From the NCBI GenBank assembly GCA_947073495.1, contig CAMTMX010000037.1, positions 1 to 32,606 on the forward strand: 32,606 nt of DNA. The letters run 5' to 3'. Position numbers and translations under genes: made by a program. Positions 1 through 8,556 of this stretch are shown here, in pieces. Positions within the stretch are counted from its first letter, which is position 1. Each line of letters opens with the position of its first letter. The stretch is from an uncultured Porphyromonadaceae bacterium (GTDB lineage Bacteria; Bacteroidota; Bacteroidia; Bacteroidales; Muribaculaceae). The notes below the pieces were generated by a model that was given only the letters and a program-made list of their open reading frames with translations, was not told the DNA's origin and ran no database searches.

Positions 1-89
1 ATGGAACCCCATAACGCCATCTCTCAAACTCAAAATTTACTCGAAAATCCTCTCTAAATCTTAACATAAGTCAAATCCAAACACTCTCT
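1..89 (+). repeat. MITE-like element, copy A (left part outside the window)
   Basis: This is the right-hand part of a dispersed element, cut by the window edge. Bases 1-89 match 26590-26678 with four mismatches (positions 27, 50, 75 and 84). The right end, CAAACACTCTCT at 78-89, corresponds to the right terminal inverted repeat of the full copy at 26515-26678. The core ATGGAACCCCATAAC is shared with the other copies. No coding capacity is seen. The MITE interpretation is inference; the repeat itself is read directly. Confidence 0.8.
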
Positions 90-137
90 TAAAATTTCGT
101 GGGGTAGAGGCGGCGATTTTTTAAGGCACGCGCGCTC
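88..137. repeat. Hairpin repeat D1, 3' of the flippase gene
   Basis: The arms CTTAAAATTTCG (89-100 region) and CGATTTTTTAAG pair at 10 of 12 positions around a loop containing GTAGAGGCGG. The right side runs on to GCGCGCTC. A second copy with the same loop core (GTAGAGGTCGCGG) is at 1546-1610. In D1 the expected outer left arm (GAGCG...) is absent, and the end of MITE copy A occupies its place. It lies just beyond the flippase stop codon and could act as that gene's transcription terminator, but this is inference. Confidence 0.6.
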
Positions 138-150
138 TAAACAGTCGTTT

Positions 151-1296
151 CTAAGATTCTTGAGACGGGTTGTCTATTACATTAGATTTTTCCTTTTTAA
201 TCTTGCGGCCAGTGACAGTGATGTAGCCGGCAGCGAAAAGACCGAGAGCAATCAGCATTGCCGCCTGACAGCTCCACATCACCATGCTGAATGCTGTCCC
301 TTCAGTGTTTGATATGCCGAACAGGGAAAGAGCGAACATCACGGCAAGATTCCAAGGACCCAGACCGCCGTTTGATGGCACTGCCATAGACATCGAACCA
401 AATACAAAAACAACCAGCCCCGGTATGAATCCTGCCGCCATATGCGGATCGTGAATCAATGCACGAGTGAAAGGGAATGCAAGGAATACGGAATATGTTT
501 CGAAGAAATAGCATGTCCATATGCCGAGCGTAAGTATGATATAGAGCCACCATTTTTTCATGGTGAATATAACCTTGAACCCCTCCCAGATTCTTGTGAG
601 ATTTGTGTTAAGTTCGCTTACCCATTTCACAGTCTTAAAAAAACGGAGAAGTGTCCATAACGCTGCAACTATTAATGCAAGCCCGATCCAGACTACAGGA
701 TCGTCAGTGATGTCTCTTACGTCTCTTCCTATGGCATATTTTGTCAGAAAATCCATTATGAAAGGGTGCGCCACGAAAAGAGACACAGCCAAAAGAATTA
801 AAATGATAGCGAGGTCAGAACTCCTGTCGCCTACGTCAGTTCCTATAACGGTTGACAATGGGGCTTTCTGACGCCTGCTGACAAACACACATCTCCAAGC
901 CTCCCCAAGCTGAGGGAATACAAGATTGAGGGCATACGCCCCCCAAATTGTAGACCATTCGCAAACAACCGGCATGCGTTTCACCCCGGTCGCACGCAGT
1001 TGCATTCCCCATCTGACTCCTCTGATCATGTGAGAAAAAGTGGTGAGAAGCATCATAACAGCAATCCAGAAGAAATCGCATCCTTCTTTAACCGTTTTCA
1101 CCACATCTTGAAAATTAACCTTATGGAAAAGCCAGACAACAAGCCCGACGGATATTCCTATCGGTACTATGTATCGAAAGCCTGTCCCTATATACTTTTT
1201 AATAGCATGTTCATGCTTATCTGTAGATACTGGCGGAGTGCATGTATCTAAGACGGATTGGGTGTCACCGGTATCGTTGTTATAATTATTATTCAT
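151..1296 (-). CDS. Flippase-like integral membrane protein (lysylphosphatidylglycerol synthase TM-domain family)
   Basis: A polytopic inner-membrane protein of 381 residues in the LPG_synthase_TM/UPF0104 family (the AglD/MprF flippase-like domain). About eight hydrophobic segments follow a polar N-terminus of roughly 35 residues rich in Asn, Asp and Thr. Family-like features are the R-G-V-R-W motif after the second helix and the N-L-V-F-P-Q-L-G-E-A-W-R stretch. There is no catalytic LPG synthase (GNAT) domain, so lipid lysylation is not implied; family members are thought to move lipid-linked substrates. I use the ATG at 1296; a longer frame to 1332 would start at TTG. The gene stands alone between repeat pairs A-D1 and C-D2. 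The substrate is unknown. Confidence 0.8.
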   Translation of the reverse strand: MNNNYNNDTGDTQSVLDTCTPPVSTDKHEHAIKKYIGTGFRYIVPIGISVGLVVWLFHKVNFQDVVKTVKEGCDFFWIAVMMLLTTFSHMIRGVRWGMQLRATGVKRMPVVCEWSTIWGAYALNLVFPQLGEAWRCVFVSRRQKAPLSTVIGTDVGDRSSDLAIILILLAVSLFVAHPFIMDFLTKYAIGRDVRDITDDPVVWIGLALIVAALWTLLRFFKTVKWVSELNTNLTRIWEGFKVIFTMKKWWLYIILTLGIWTCYFFETYSVFLAFPFTRALIHDPHMAAGFIPGLVVFVFGSMSMAVPSNGGLGPWNLAVMFALSLFGISNTEGTAFSMVMWSCQAAMLIALGLFAAGYITVTGRKIKKEKSNVIDNPSQES

Positions 1297-1336
1297 ATTT
1301 AGTTGATAAATGTGTTTAACTTGGTTATTCAAGTTA

Positions 1337-1499
1337 AGAAACTGTTTAAAATATATTTTGTCTTGTCATTGAGGTCTTTGTCGGCATCTTTTTGCTATAT
1401 ATTCAGTCATTATGTAACCCCATAACTCCTTCATAAATATCAAAAATATACCTGACAAATCCTCTCAATTCCTTCGACAAATAAGTTTAAACAGTTTCT
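1337..1499 (+). repeat. MITE-like element, copy C, 163 bp with 14-bp terminal inverted repeats
   Basis: The element starts with AGAAACTGTTTAAA (1337-1350) and ends with TTTAAACAGTTTCT (1486-1499), a perfect 14-bp inverted repeat. Inside, ATGTAACCCCATAAC at 1412-1426 and the following sequence are a diverged form of copies A and B. The length, 163 bp, nearly equals copy B (164 bp). No target-site duplication is obvious. No open reading frame is seen, so mobility would need a transposase supplied from elsewhere. Confidence 0.7.
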
Positions 1500-1545
1500 A
1501 AAGTGGATGTTTGATTTATTAACAAATTTATATAAATATGTGTTT

Positions 1546-1610
1546 GAGCGTGTTCCTTAAAATTATGTGGGCGTAGAGGTCGCGGCTCACGAAATTTTAG
1601 GAATGCGCTC
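1546..1610. repeat. Hairpin repeat D2
   Basis: A 65-bp imperfect palindrome. The left arm begins GAGCGTGTTCCTTAAAATT. The right arm, read in reverse complement, begins GAGCGCATTCCTAAAATTT. The central loop contains GTAGAGGTCGCGG. It is the more complete version of D1 at 88-137 and lies in the same orientation. Its role is unknown; it has the look of a dispersed palindromic (REP-like) sequence. Confidence 0.6.
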
Positions 1611-1840
1611 TTAAGATACCCTTAAATCGAGGAAGATGAAGAAAGGATCGATAAAAAATGCCTGTTGGGAATTATAAATTGAAAATAACAAGTTGATGGT
1701 TGGCAGATTGGAATAAATTTCTTAAATTCGCGGAAAGAATACCTTAAAACGTATTTATAATAGAAAAGAGCCGTTTTTGGTTTTTCTCAAAAGTATTATT
1801 GGGAAATAAACTGCAAAAATAACTAACAAAAGCATAAGAA

Positions 1841-3337
1841 ATGAGATTTCCTGTACTTACCCCCCAAGAGGCTGCAGAATTATTCCACAATGGAGATAAT
1901 GTGGGTCTTTCCGGCTTCACCGCTCCCGGTGCACCCAAGGTTGTGCCTACCGCTATCGCAGAAAGGGCGGAACGCCTTCATGCACAAGGAGAACCATTCA
2001 AAATTAACATTTTCTCCGGAGCGTCTACCAGCGACCGTTGTGACGGAGTGCTTGCACGTGCAAATGCCATAGGTATCCGAACTCCTTACCAGAATCTTCC
2101 TGACCTTCGTAAGCGAATCAATGCTCATGACTGTCATTATTTTGACCTCCACCTTTCAGAGCTTGCCCAGAAATTTCGCTATGGATTTTATGGAGAACTA
2201 GATTTCGCAATCATTGAGGTCAGTGATATAAAGGATGACGGAACAGCAGTAGTCGGCATGGGTGTAGGAAATGTGCCCACTTATGCCAAGTATGCCAAGA
2301 AGATCGTAATCGAGCTTAATGAGAAACTCCATCATGCCCTTCATGGACTTCATGACATCTATATTCCGCTTGATCCGCCAAATCGCCAGGCAATACCTAT
2401 TTTCCATCCCAATGACAGAATCGGATCTCCGGTTCTTAAACTCGATCCGGATAAGATTGTTGGTGTGGTGATGAGTGATTCTTTCGATGGAGTGAAAGCT
2501 TTCACTACTCCTGACGAAGTTACTAACAAGATTGGTGCAAATGTCTGTGATTTTCTCATTGGTGAGATGAAATCCGGTCGCATTCCTTCCTCGTTCTTGC
2601 CGATTCAGAGTGGTGTGGGCAATGTTGCAAACGCTGTGCTTTATGGTCTTGCCGATGCCAAGGAGATCCCTCCGTTTGCAATGTATACAGAGGTTATACA
2701 GGATGCAGTGATCGACTTGATGAAGAAGGGCCGCTGCAAGTTCGGAAGCACCAGTTCGCTTACTGTATCAAATGAAGTAGAACAGGATGTGATCGACAAT
2801 ATTGATTTCTTCAAGGAGAAAGTAGTGATTCGTCCTGTAGAGATTTCAAATAATCCTGAAGTTATCCGCCGCCTCGGTATTATCGCAATGAACACAGCTC
2901 TTGAGGCAGACATATTCGGTAATGTCAATTCTACGCATGTGACCGGAACCAAGATGATGAATGGTATCGGAGGGTCAGGAGACTTTGCCCGCAATGCCTA
3001 TGTGTCGATATTCTCGTGTCCTTCAATCACCAAGGAGGGTAAGATTTCCAACATTGTGCCAATGGTGTCTCACATGGATCATTCCGAGCATTCAGTTGAC
3101 ATCATTGTGACAGATCAAGGTATTGCCGATCTCCGTGGTAAAGATCCGGTTCAGAGAGCGCATGAAATTATCAACAATTGTGCCCATCCGATGTATAGGG
3201 AACTTCTTTCGGATTATCTTAATCTTGGTGGACCTTCAGGCGGTCAGACACCTCACACGCTGCGTGCGTCATTGTCTTTCCATACAGAGTTCCTCACAAG
3301 TGGAGATATGCGTAATGTAGATTTGTCAAAATATTGA
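1841..3337 (+). CDS. Acetyl-CoA hydrolase/transferase, succinate CoA-transferase type
   Basis: A cytoplasmic class I CoA-transferase of 498 residues, the usual length for succinyl-CoA:acetate CoA-transferases (Cat1/AarC-like). The catalytic glutamate is E284 in Y-T-E-V-I-Q-D, which would form the glutamyl-CoA thioester. The glycine-rich G-I-G-G-S-G-D-F motif at 375-382 lines the CoA site. Q-S-G-V-G-N at 256-261 is also typical. In a fermentative Bacteroidales the likely role is moving CoA between acetyl-CoA/acetate and succinyl-CoA/succinate; propionyl-CoA or hydrolase activity cannot be excluded. It is monocistronic and ends at the bidirectional terminator it shares with the convergent purF-like gene. 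Confidence 0.88.
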   Translation: MRFPVLTPQEAAELFHNGDNVGLSGFTAPGAPKVVPTAIAERAERLHAQGEPFKINIFSGASTSDRCDGVLARANAIGIRTPYQNLPDLRKRINAHDCHYFDLHLSELAQKFRYGFYGELDFAIIEVSDIKDDGTAVVGMGVGNVPTYAKYAKKIVIELNEKLHHALHGLHDIYIPLDPPNRQAIPIFHPNDRIGSPVLKLDPDKIVGVVMSDSFDGVKAFTTPDEVTNKIGANVCDFLIGEMKSGRIPSSFLPIQSGVGNVANAVLYGLADAKEIPPFAMYTEVIQDAVIDLMKKGRCKFGSTSSLTVSNEVEQDVIDNIDFFKEKVVIRPVEISNNPEVIRRLGIIAMNTALEADIFGNVNSTHVTGTKMMNGIGGSGDFARNAYVSIFSCPSITKEGKISNIVPMVSHMDHSEHSVDIIVTDQGIADLRGKDPVQRAHEIINNCAHPMYRELLSDYLNLGGPSGGQTPHTLRASLSFHTEFLTSGDMRNVDLSKY

Positions 3338-3343
3338 TGGATA

Positions 3344-3392
3344 TCAAATAAAAATAGGGGTCGTCGAAAAGACGACCCCTATTTTTATTTGA
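3344..3392. terminator. Bidirectional intrinsic terminator, 22-bp perfect stem
   Basis: Arms at 3344-3365 and 3371-3392 are perfect reverse complements around a 5-nt loop (GAAAA). The GC-rich centre (GGGGTCGTC/GACGACCCC) is flanked by A-rich and T-rich ends, so it works in both directions. It serves the CoA-transferase (+) and the purF-like gene (-), whose stop codons lie close on either side. Confidence 0.93.
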
Positions 3393-3403
3393 CGTTGAGT
3401 AAA

Positions 3404-4861
3404 CTAATCTTTTTTTTCTTTTTGACATCCGCATGATTTGCAAGGATGGAAACGGCTGCTTCCATCAAAACAGTGTGTGCAAATACGGTTTTTGGGTAAT
3501 CCGATAGATTTTACCAGTATCTCAATGGGATTGAATTTCAAAGAGGAGAGATTGAATCTTTCTCTGATTTTCTCAACGAGTATGTTGTATTCAGGTGAAT
3601 TGGTGGTGGCATACTTGTCAAGATTTTTATTTGGATCCCCTTCCAATTCTCCGATGATACGACGTGTAAGGAGCTCCATATCGCTCTTTGAAGATGTAAA
3701 TCCTATGAAAGGGCAGCTATATATAAGAGGTGGACATGCTATTCTGATATGCACTTCCTTGGCTCCAAGTTTGTATAAATCCTGAACGTTGTCAGTGAGC
3801 TGAGTGCCTCTGACAATTGAATCATCGCAGAGTAGCGCGCGTTGGTCATATAACATGGCGCCATTTGGCACAAGTTTCATCTTTGCCACAAGGTTTCTTC
3901 TTGACTGGTCGGATGGTGTGAAACTGCGTGGCCACGTGGGTGTGTATTTTGATATACATCTGCGATAAGGTACGCCTTTGCCGGCGGCATAACCTAATGC
4001 CATCCCCACACCGGAATCAGGGATACCTGCTGCGCAGTCCACTTCATTTTCATCGGTTTTCCCCATTTCGTAACCAGACTTGAAGCGCATGTCTTCCACG
4101 TTTGTGCCTTCGTAAGACGAAGTGGGGAATCCATAGTAGACCCAAAGGAAAGAACATATCTGCATGTCTTCTCCTGCTGGAGTTATGACTTTGACATCAT
4201 CCGCGGTGATTTCAACCACTTCTCCAGGTCCGAGATCACGGTAAGTGTCATAACCGAGATTTGGGAAAGCCGTTGATTCGGAACAAGCGGCATAACCGGA
4301 TCCATCAGTTTTTTTCCCAAGTATTATAGGGGTTCTTCCAAGCTGATCACGGGCAGCGATGATTGAGTTTTCTGTGAGGATAAGTAGAGAGCAGGAGCCT
4401 TCAATGCGTTTAAACATGTCGGCAATTCCTTCGGCAAATGTTTTTCCTCGATTAATCAGAAGTGCAATCAACTCAGTCTGGTTTGTACGACCGGAACTCA
4501 ATTCACCAAAATGGGCACCTTCCTCAAGAAGTTCTTTTTCAAGCTGTCCGATGTTGTTGATTTTTGCAACTGTGACTATTGCAAATTTCCCGAGATGCGA
4601 GTTGATGACGATAGGCTGAGGATCGTTGTCGCTGATGACTCCAATGCCGATATCCCCCTTAAACTTTTCAAGTTCATCTTCGAACTTAGTGCGGAAATAC
4701 GTGTTTTCGATGCTGTGGATGCTGCGGCAGAAGCAGTTGTCTTCGGCATTAAATGTTGCCATACCTGCCCTGCGTGTTCCAAGATGAGAGTTGTAGTCAA
4801 CTCCATAAAACAGTTCGTTTCGGCAGGCATGCTTTGATGCTGCTCCGAAAAAACCTCCCAT
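3404..4861 (-). CDS. PurF-like amidophosphoribosyltransferase paralogue with a degenerate glutaminase site
   Basis: A 485-residue protein with the two-domain layout of glutamine PRPP amidotransferase. The C-terminal PRTase half is well kept: P-D-S-G at 281-284 and the PRPP loop C-D-D-S-I-V-R-G-T at 345-353. The N-terminal Ntn domain begins Met-Gly-Gly-Phe-Phe-Gly where active PurF has the catalytic Cys right after Met. There is no in-frame upstream start: TAA is met six codons upstream. The usual glutaminase signatures (H-x-R-Y-S-T, H-N-G-N) are also replaced (I-S-D-N-D-P near 76, V-A-K-I-N-N near 98). C236, C383, C461 and C464 match the Fe-S cluster ligands of Bacillus-type PurF. It could be ammonia-dependent or have a regulatory or non-purine role. 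A true purF should exist elsewhere in the genome. Confidence 0.85.
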   Translation of the reverse strand: MGGFFGAASKHACRNELFYGVDYNSHLGTRRAGMATFNAEDNCFCRSIHSIENTYFRTKFEDELEKFKGDIGIGVISDNDPQPIVINSHLGKFAIVTVAKINNIGQLEKELLEEGAHFGELSSGRTNQTELIALLINRGKTFAEGIADMFKRIEGSCSLLILTENSIIAARDQLGRTPIILGKKTDGSGYAACSESTAFPNLGYDTYRDLGPGEVVEITADDVKVITPAGEDMQICSFLWVYYGFPTSSYEGTNVEDMRFKSGYEMGKTDENEVDCAAGIPDSGVGMALGYAAGKGVPYRRCISKYTPTWPRSFTPSDQSRRNLVAKMKLVPNGAMLYDQRALLCDDSIVRGTQLTDNVQDLYKLGAKEVHIRIACPPLIYSCPFIGFTSSKSDMELLTRRIIGELEGDPNKNLDKYATTNSPEYNILVEKIRERFNLSSLKFNPIEILVKSIGLPKNRICTHCFDGSSRFHPCKSCGCQKEKKD

Positions 4862-4889
4862 AGAAACTATATATTTTTAGATGATGATG

Positions 4890-4897
4890 CAAAATTA
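4890..4897 (-). promoter_or_regulatory. Possible -7 promoter element of the purF-like gene
   Basis: On the minus strand this reads TAATTTTG, matching the Bacteroidetes TAnnTTTG -7 element, 28 bp upstream of the ATG at 4861. No TTTG is found at the usual -33 spacing, so confidence is modest. Confidence 0.4.
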
Positions 4898-5016
4898 CAA
4901 AAAATCTCTAAAATATCATGAAAAAGAGAGAGACAATAAGAGTATTTTGGGGATATAATGAAATGCCATTATTAAAAAAATATATATGAGGTATAAAGAT
5001 AATGTGGCAAAAAAAT

Positions 5017-5049
5017 AATACGACCGGATATTTAGAATCCGGTCGTATT
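5017..5049 (-). terminator. Intrinsic terminator closing the RND operon
   Basis: The 13-bp perfect stem AATACGACCGGAT / ATCCGGTCGTATT surrounds a 7-nt loop. Read leftward it is followed by a T-rich tract (the A-run at about 5008-5015 on the plus strand). It lies 20 bp past the stop of the PII-like gene and separates the efflux operon from the purF-like gene. Confidence 0.9.
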
Positions 5050-5069
5050 TATTCCTTATTTGAATTGTG

Positions 5070-5363
5070 TCAAATTGTTTGAGTTATCTGCCAAACGAAA
5101 GCACGAAGTCCAAGAAGGGGTTTCGATTCATCAAGAGCCTTCAATTTGTCGAGTACGGGTTGCAAACGTTGATCTTCAACAATAGTCAAAATTGCCCCGC
5201 CAAGGGAAGGCCACGCATGACTGCCGTAATGAGGTTCCCCTTTGACGCTTCCTCTGCCTTGGATCTCTCCGAAAGATGTGAATCCGCGACAGGAATTCTT
5301 CTCAAGGAGATCAAGGATGGCTTCGTGATGAGCCTGGTCGTATGCTATGAATACTGCTTGCAT
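5070..5363 (-). CDS. PII-like protein at the end of the efflux operon
   Basis: A 97-residue cytoplasmic protein with a PII/ferredoxin-like pattern: an opening beta strand (V-F-I-A-Y), a helix ending E-K-N-S-C-R-G-F-T, then G-R-G-S-V-K-G at the place of the T-loop, and a closing L-G-L-R-A-F-V-W strand. The loop region is shorter than in GlnB/GlnK and lacks the GlnB uridylylation tyrosine setting, so a nitrogen-regulator role should not be assumed. It starts 27 bp after the RND gene stop and is followed by a strong terminator, so it is co-transcribed with the pump. PII-like proteins encoded beside RND exporters are known in other bacteria. A role sensing a ligand or modulating the pump is inference. 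Confidence 0.7.
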   Translation of the reverse strand: MQAVFIAYDQAHHEAILDLLEKNSCRGFTSFGEIQGRGSVKGEPHYGSHAWPSLGGAILTIVEDQRLQPVLDKLKALDESKPLLGLRAFVWQITQTI

Positions 5364-5390
5364 TTTATAATGGGAAATTTAGAGAGTTGT

Positions 5391-8300
5391 TTATTTGTCA
5401 GAATTAGCCTTGCGAAGTTTGCGGCGTTGATTTTTCACACCGTTTCCTGCAAATACGCAATATAGAACAGGCACGAATAAAAGCGTGAGGATCGTTGAGA
5501 ATGTAAGACCTCCGATAACTGCAGTACCCATCGGTCGCCACATCTCAGCCCCTTGTCCACTGCCCACAGCCATGGGCACCATGCCGAGAATTGTTGTAAG
5601 AGTTGTCATGACAACAGGACGTAAACGCGATTTTCCTCCTAAAATAACAGCGTTGCGAATGCCCATGCCTCTTTCTCTATTGAGGGTGATATAGTCTATT
5701 AGGACGATACCATTCTTAACAACTATACCGATAAGCATAATCGCACCGATCATACTCATCACATTGAGCGTGTGTCCTGTCATCCAAAGGATAAGAAATA
5801 CTCCGGAGAAGGCAAACAGAAGGGAAGTCATGATGATGCCCGGATATGTCAGGCTTTCAAACTGCGCCGCCATAACGACGTATACGAGTATTATAATCAA
5901 AACTCCGAGCATAAGCAGGTCGCCAAATGAATCCTGCTGGTCTTCATAAGAACCGGAAAGACCGATATTGATGCCTGAAGGGATAACCATCTCGTCGATT
6001 TTAAGTTCAGCTTCAGTAACAACCTCACTCATCGGGACTCCATCGACAACAGCCGATACGGTGATTATGCGTTCACGGTTCTTACGTTCAATGGTGGGTG
6101 GTGTGAATCTTTCCACAACTTTACCGAGCTCCTTTATCCTGACACCTTTTCCGGTGGGAGTGTAGACCACGATATTTTCTATATCGGAGATTGATGTGCG
6201 GTTTGCTTTGTCATACATCACCTTGATATCATATTCCTCACCGTCTTCCCGGAATCTTGATGCGGTTGCACCGTTGATTCTGTTTCGCAGATATCCGGCT
6301 GCTGTCTGAAGATTTAATCCGTATAATGCAAGTTTTTCTCGGTCGAAATCAACTTGATATTCAGGTTGATAATCGGAACGAGATATGGTCACGTCGGCAG
6401 TACCCGGAATTCCTTCAAGAATAACTTTCAATTGTTGTGCAATTGAATCTGTCTCAGTGAAGTCATAACCATATATTTCAAAGTCGACAGTTGCCTGTCC
6501 GCCCATTCCTTGTCCGCGTCCGCCACCTATATTGACCTGAGCTTTCTTAAATTCCGGGAATCCATTTTCTATGTCCTTGCGCATTTCATCGGCTATTTCT
6601 TTTATACCTCTGTCACGGTCTCCGGGATCTGAAAGACGTATGTTCATAGATATGATATGCGAGCCGTTGTCTGACAGGGAGGCAAATGTGTTGTCGGAGC
6701 TTGCCGGTCCCACAGTGTAGCTCGACACCAATATTTCCGGATATTTGCTTCTCCATAAAGAATCAAGCCTGCGGGTGGCATCCTGAGATATTTCAACGCG
6801 TGTGCCTATCGGAGTTTCAAGTTCTACACCGAGTCTGCCGTCGTCGGCAGTGGGGAAGAACTCCGTTCCGACCTGTTTCATAAGAAATATGGAGCCGACA
6901 AAAGTGGCAAGGCAAATGATAATGGTGACGGCACGATGCTCAACAACAATTTTCAATAGTCTTGCATACGCGTTGTCAAATTTGTCGAGACCCTTTTCAA
7001 TCGGAGTGAAGAAAACCGTGTATAACTTGGAATGCTTATTGTTAAGGCGCAGCCATTGGGAGCAAAGCATCGGAGTGAGAGACAGTGCACAAGTGGTTGA
7101 TATAATCATCATGATAGTCACCATCCACCCGAGCTGACGGAACAATACACCGGTCATGCCGGTCACCAATGTCAGAGGGAAGAACACAGCAATAAGAGTC
7201 AGCGTAGACGCTATTACAGAAATCGCCACCTCGTTTGTTCCGTGCACGGCTGCCTGTTTTGGGTCGGAGCCTCGCTCGATATGGGTAGTGACGTTTTCCA
7301 ACACCACAATAGCGTCATCGACAACCATACCGATAGAGATGGAAAGTGCAGAGAGGGATACAATATTAAGTGTATTGCCTGTTGCAAACAGATAAATGAA
7401 AGAAGCGATCAGAGACACCGGGATGGTTATGATGATAATCATTGTTGCCCTCCATCTTCCAAGGAAAACAAACACTACGATCATGACAAACAACAATGCG
7501 TAAAGCACAGTCTCTTCAAGCGAGGCGATAGTGTTGCGTATATTGTCGGAAGTGTCGACAATGACGCCAAGTTTTACGTCAGAAGGCAAGTTTTTCTGAA
7601 GACGGGGTAGCATCTTCATCACCTTATCGGAAATTGCCACAGAGTTGGCGCCGGACTGTTTCTGAATGATAATCATGGCGCCTTCTTTACCCCCGATATA
7701 TGTCTGTTGGGTTCTTTCTTCAAGAGAGTCATCTACATGGGCTACATCTTTAAGATAAACCACTTTCCCCTGAAAAGTCCCGACCGGTATGTTTTCCATC
7801 TGTGCCGCTTCGTCAAATTCTCCCTGCACACGGAGCGCATAAGTGTTTGATCCGATATCGAAAGAGCCACCCGGAATATTTCTGTTTTCGGCACCTATAA
7901 TTGCAGCGATGGTCTCAACAGAGAGATTGTATGCCTCAAGCCGGTTTGGATCGCAATATACATGGATTTCCCGTTTTGGAGCACCTGAAATGGACACTGT
8001 TCCGACACCGTCAACACGAGCAAGCGGGTTTGCCACCTGGTCATCAAGAATCTTATACAGCCCCGCCATGCTTTCCTTTGCTTCCACAGAGAGAAGACAT
8101 ATAGGGATCATGTCGGTTGAAAATTTAAATATGATCGGGTTTTCAGAGTCGTCAGGCAGAGAAGACTTCACCATGTCGAGCTTATCTCTCACATCATTTG
8201 TCAACACGTCGATGTCATAACCATATTCAAATTCGAGAGTGATCACAGAAGTGTTCTCACGAGAGTCTGAGGTGATATGTTTTAAATGTTCTACAGAGTT

Positions 8301-8516
8301 AAGAGTGTTTTCGAGTGGTTTTGTTACATTTTGCTCAATATCTTCCGCGCTTGCACCCGGATACATAGTGATCACCATGAGGGTGTTCGTGTCGATATCC
8401 GGATATAGGTCGATAGGGAGTTTTGCAAGCGAGAAAATACCCAATATGATCACCGTGACAAAGCATAATGTGGTCATGATAGGGCGTTTCACCGCTGAAG
8501 CATATAGGGATGCCAT
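5391..8516 (-). CDS. RND efflux pump, inner-membrane subunit (AcrB/HAE1-like)
   Basis: A full-length RND transporter of 1041 residues. It has the N-terminal helix, two large periplasmic loops (about residues 35-330 and 560-860) and the remaining eleven helices. The proton-relay residues are present: D400-D401 in V-V-D-D-A-I-V-V-L-E-N and a lysine near 934 in G-I-V-V-K-N-G. The porter signature G-A-S-A-E-D-I-E is at 54-61. The sequence resembles the hydrophobe/amphiphile (drug, bile salt, dye) branch rather than the heavy-metal CusA branch, but the substrate cannot be read from sequence. It works with the adjacent membrane-fusion protein and TolC-like factor, which lie upstream in the same operon. 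Confidence 0.93.
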   Translation of the reverse strand: MASLYASAVKRPIMTTLCFVTVIILGIFSLAKLPIDLYPDIDTNTLMVITMYPGASAEDIEQNVTKPLENTLNSVEHLKHITSDSRENTSVITLEFEYGYDIDVLTNDVRDKLDMVKSSLPDDSENPIIFKFSTDMIPICLLSVEAKESMAGLYKILDDQVANPLARVDGVGTVSISGAPKREIHVYCDPNRLEAYNLSVETIAAIIGAENRNIPGGSFDIGSNTYALRVQGEFDEAAQMENIPVGTFQGKVVYLKDVAHVDDSLEERTQQTYIGGKEGAMIIIQKQSGANSVAISDKVMKMLPRLQKNLPSDVKLGVIVDTSDNIRNTIASLEETVLYALLFVMIVVFVFLGRWRATMIIIITIPVSLIASFIYLFATGNTLNIVSLSALSISIGMVVDDAIVVLENVTTHIERGSDPKQAAVHGTNEVAISVIASTLTLIAVFFPLTLVTGMTGVLFRQLGWMVTIMMIISTTCALSLTPMLCSQWLRLNNKHSKLYTVFFTPIEKGLDKFDNAYARLLKIVVEHRAVTIIICLATFVGSIFLMKQVGTEFFPTADDGRLGVELETPIGTRVEISQDATRRLDSLWRSKYPEILVSSYTVGPASSDNTFASLSDNGSHIISMNIRLSDPGDRDRGIKEIADEMRKDIENGFPEFKKAQVNIGGGRGQGMGGQATVDFEIYGYDFTETDSIAQQLKVILEGIPGTADVTISRSDYQPEYQVDFDREKLALYGLNLQTAAGYLRNRINGATASRFREDGEEYDIKVMYDKANRTSISDIENIVVYTPTGKGVRIKELGKVVERFTPPTIERKNRERIITVSAVVDGVPMSEVVTEAELKIDEMVIPSGINIGLSGSYEDQQDSFGDLLMLGVLIIILVYVVMAAQFESLTYPGIIMTSLLFAFSGVFLILWMTGHTLNVMSMIGAIMLIGIVVKNGIVLIDYITLNRERGMGIRNAVILGGKSRLRPVVMTTLTTILGMVPMAVGSGQGAEMWRPMGTAVIGGLTFSTILTLLFVPVLYCVFAGNGVKNQRRKLRKANSDK

Positions 8517-8556
8517 AATGTCTATTGTGAATTGTTATAGATAAGGAAGAAGATAA

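Larger units (their letters stand above)
1297..1840. other. Intergenic region with two repeats between divergent genes
   Basis: This 544-bp stretch separates the divergent flippase and CoA-transferase genes. It holds MITE-like copy C (1337-1499) and hairpin repeat D2 (1546-1610). The remaining sequence is AT-rich. I see no convincing TTTG/TAnnTTTG promoter pair for either gene and no reading frame worth calling. Confidence 0.6.
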
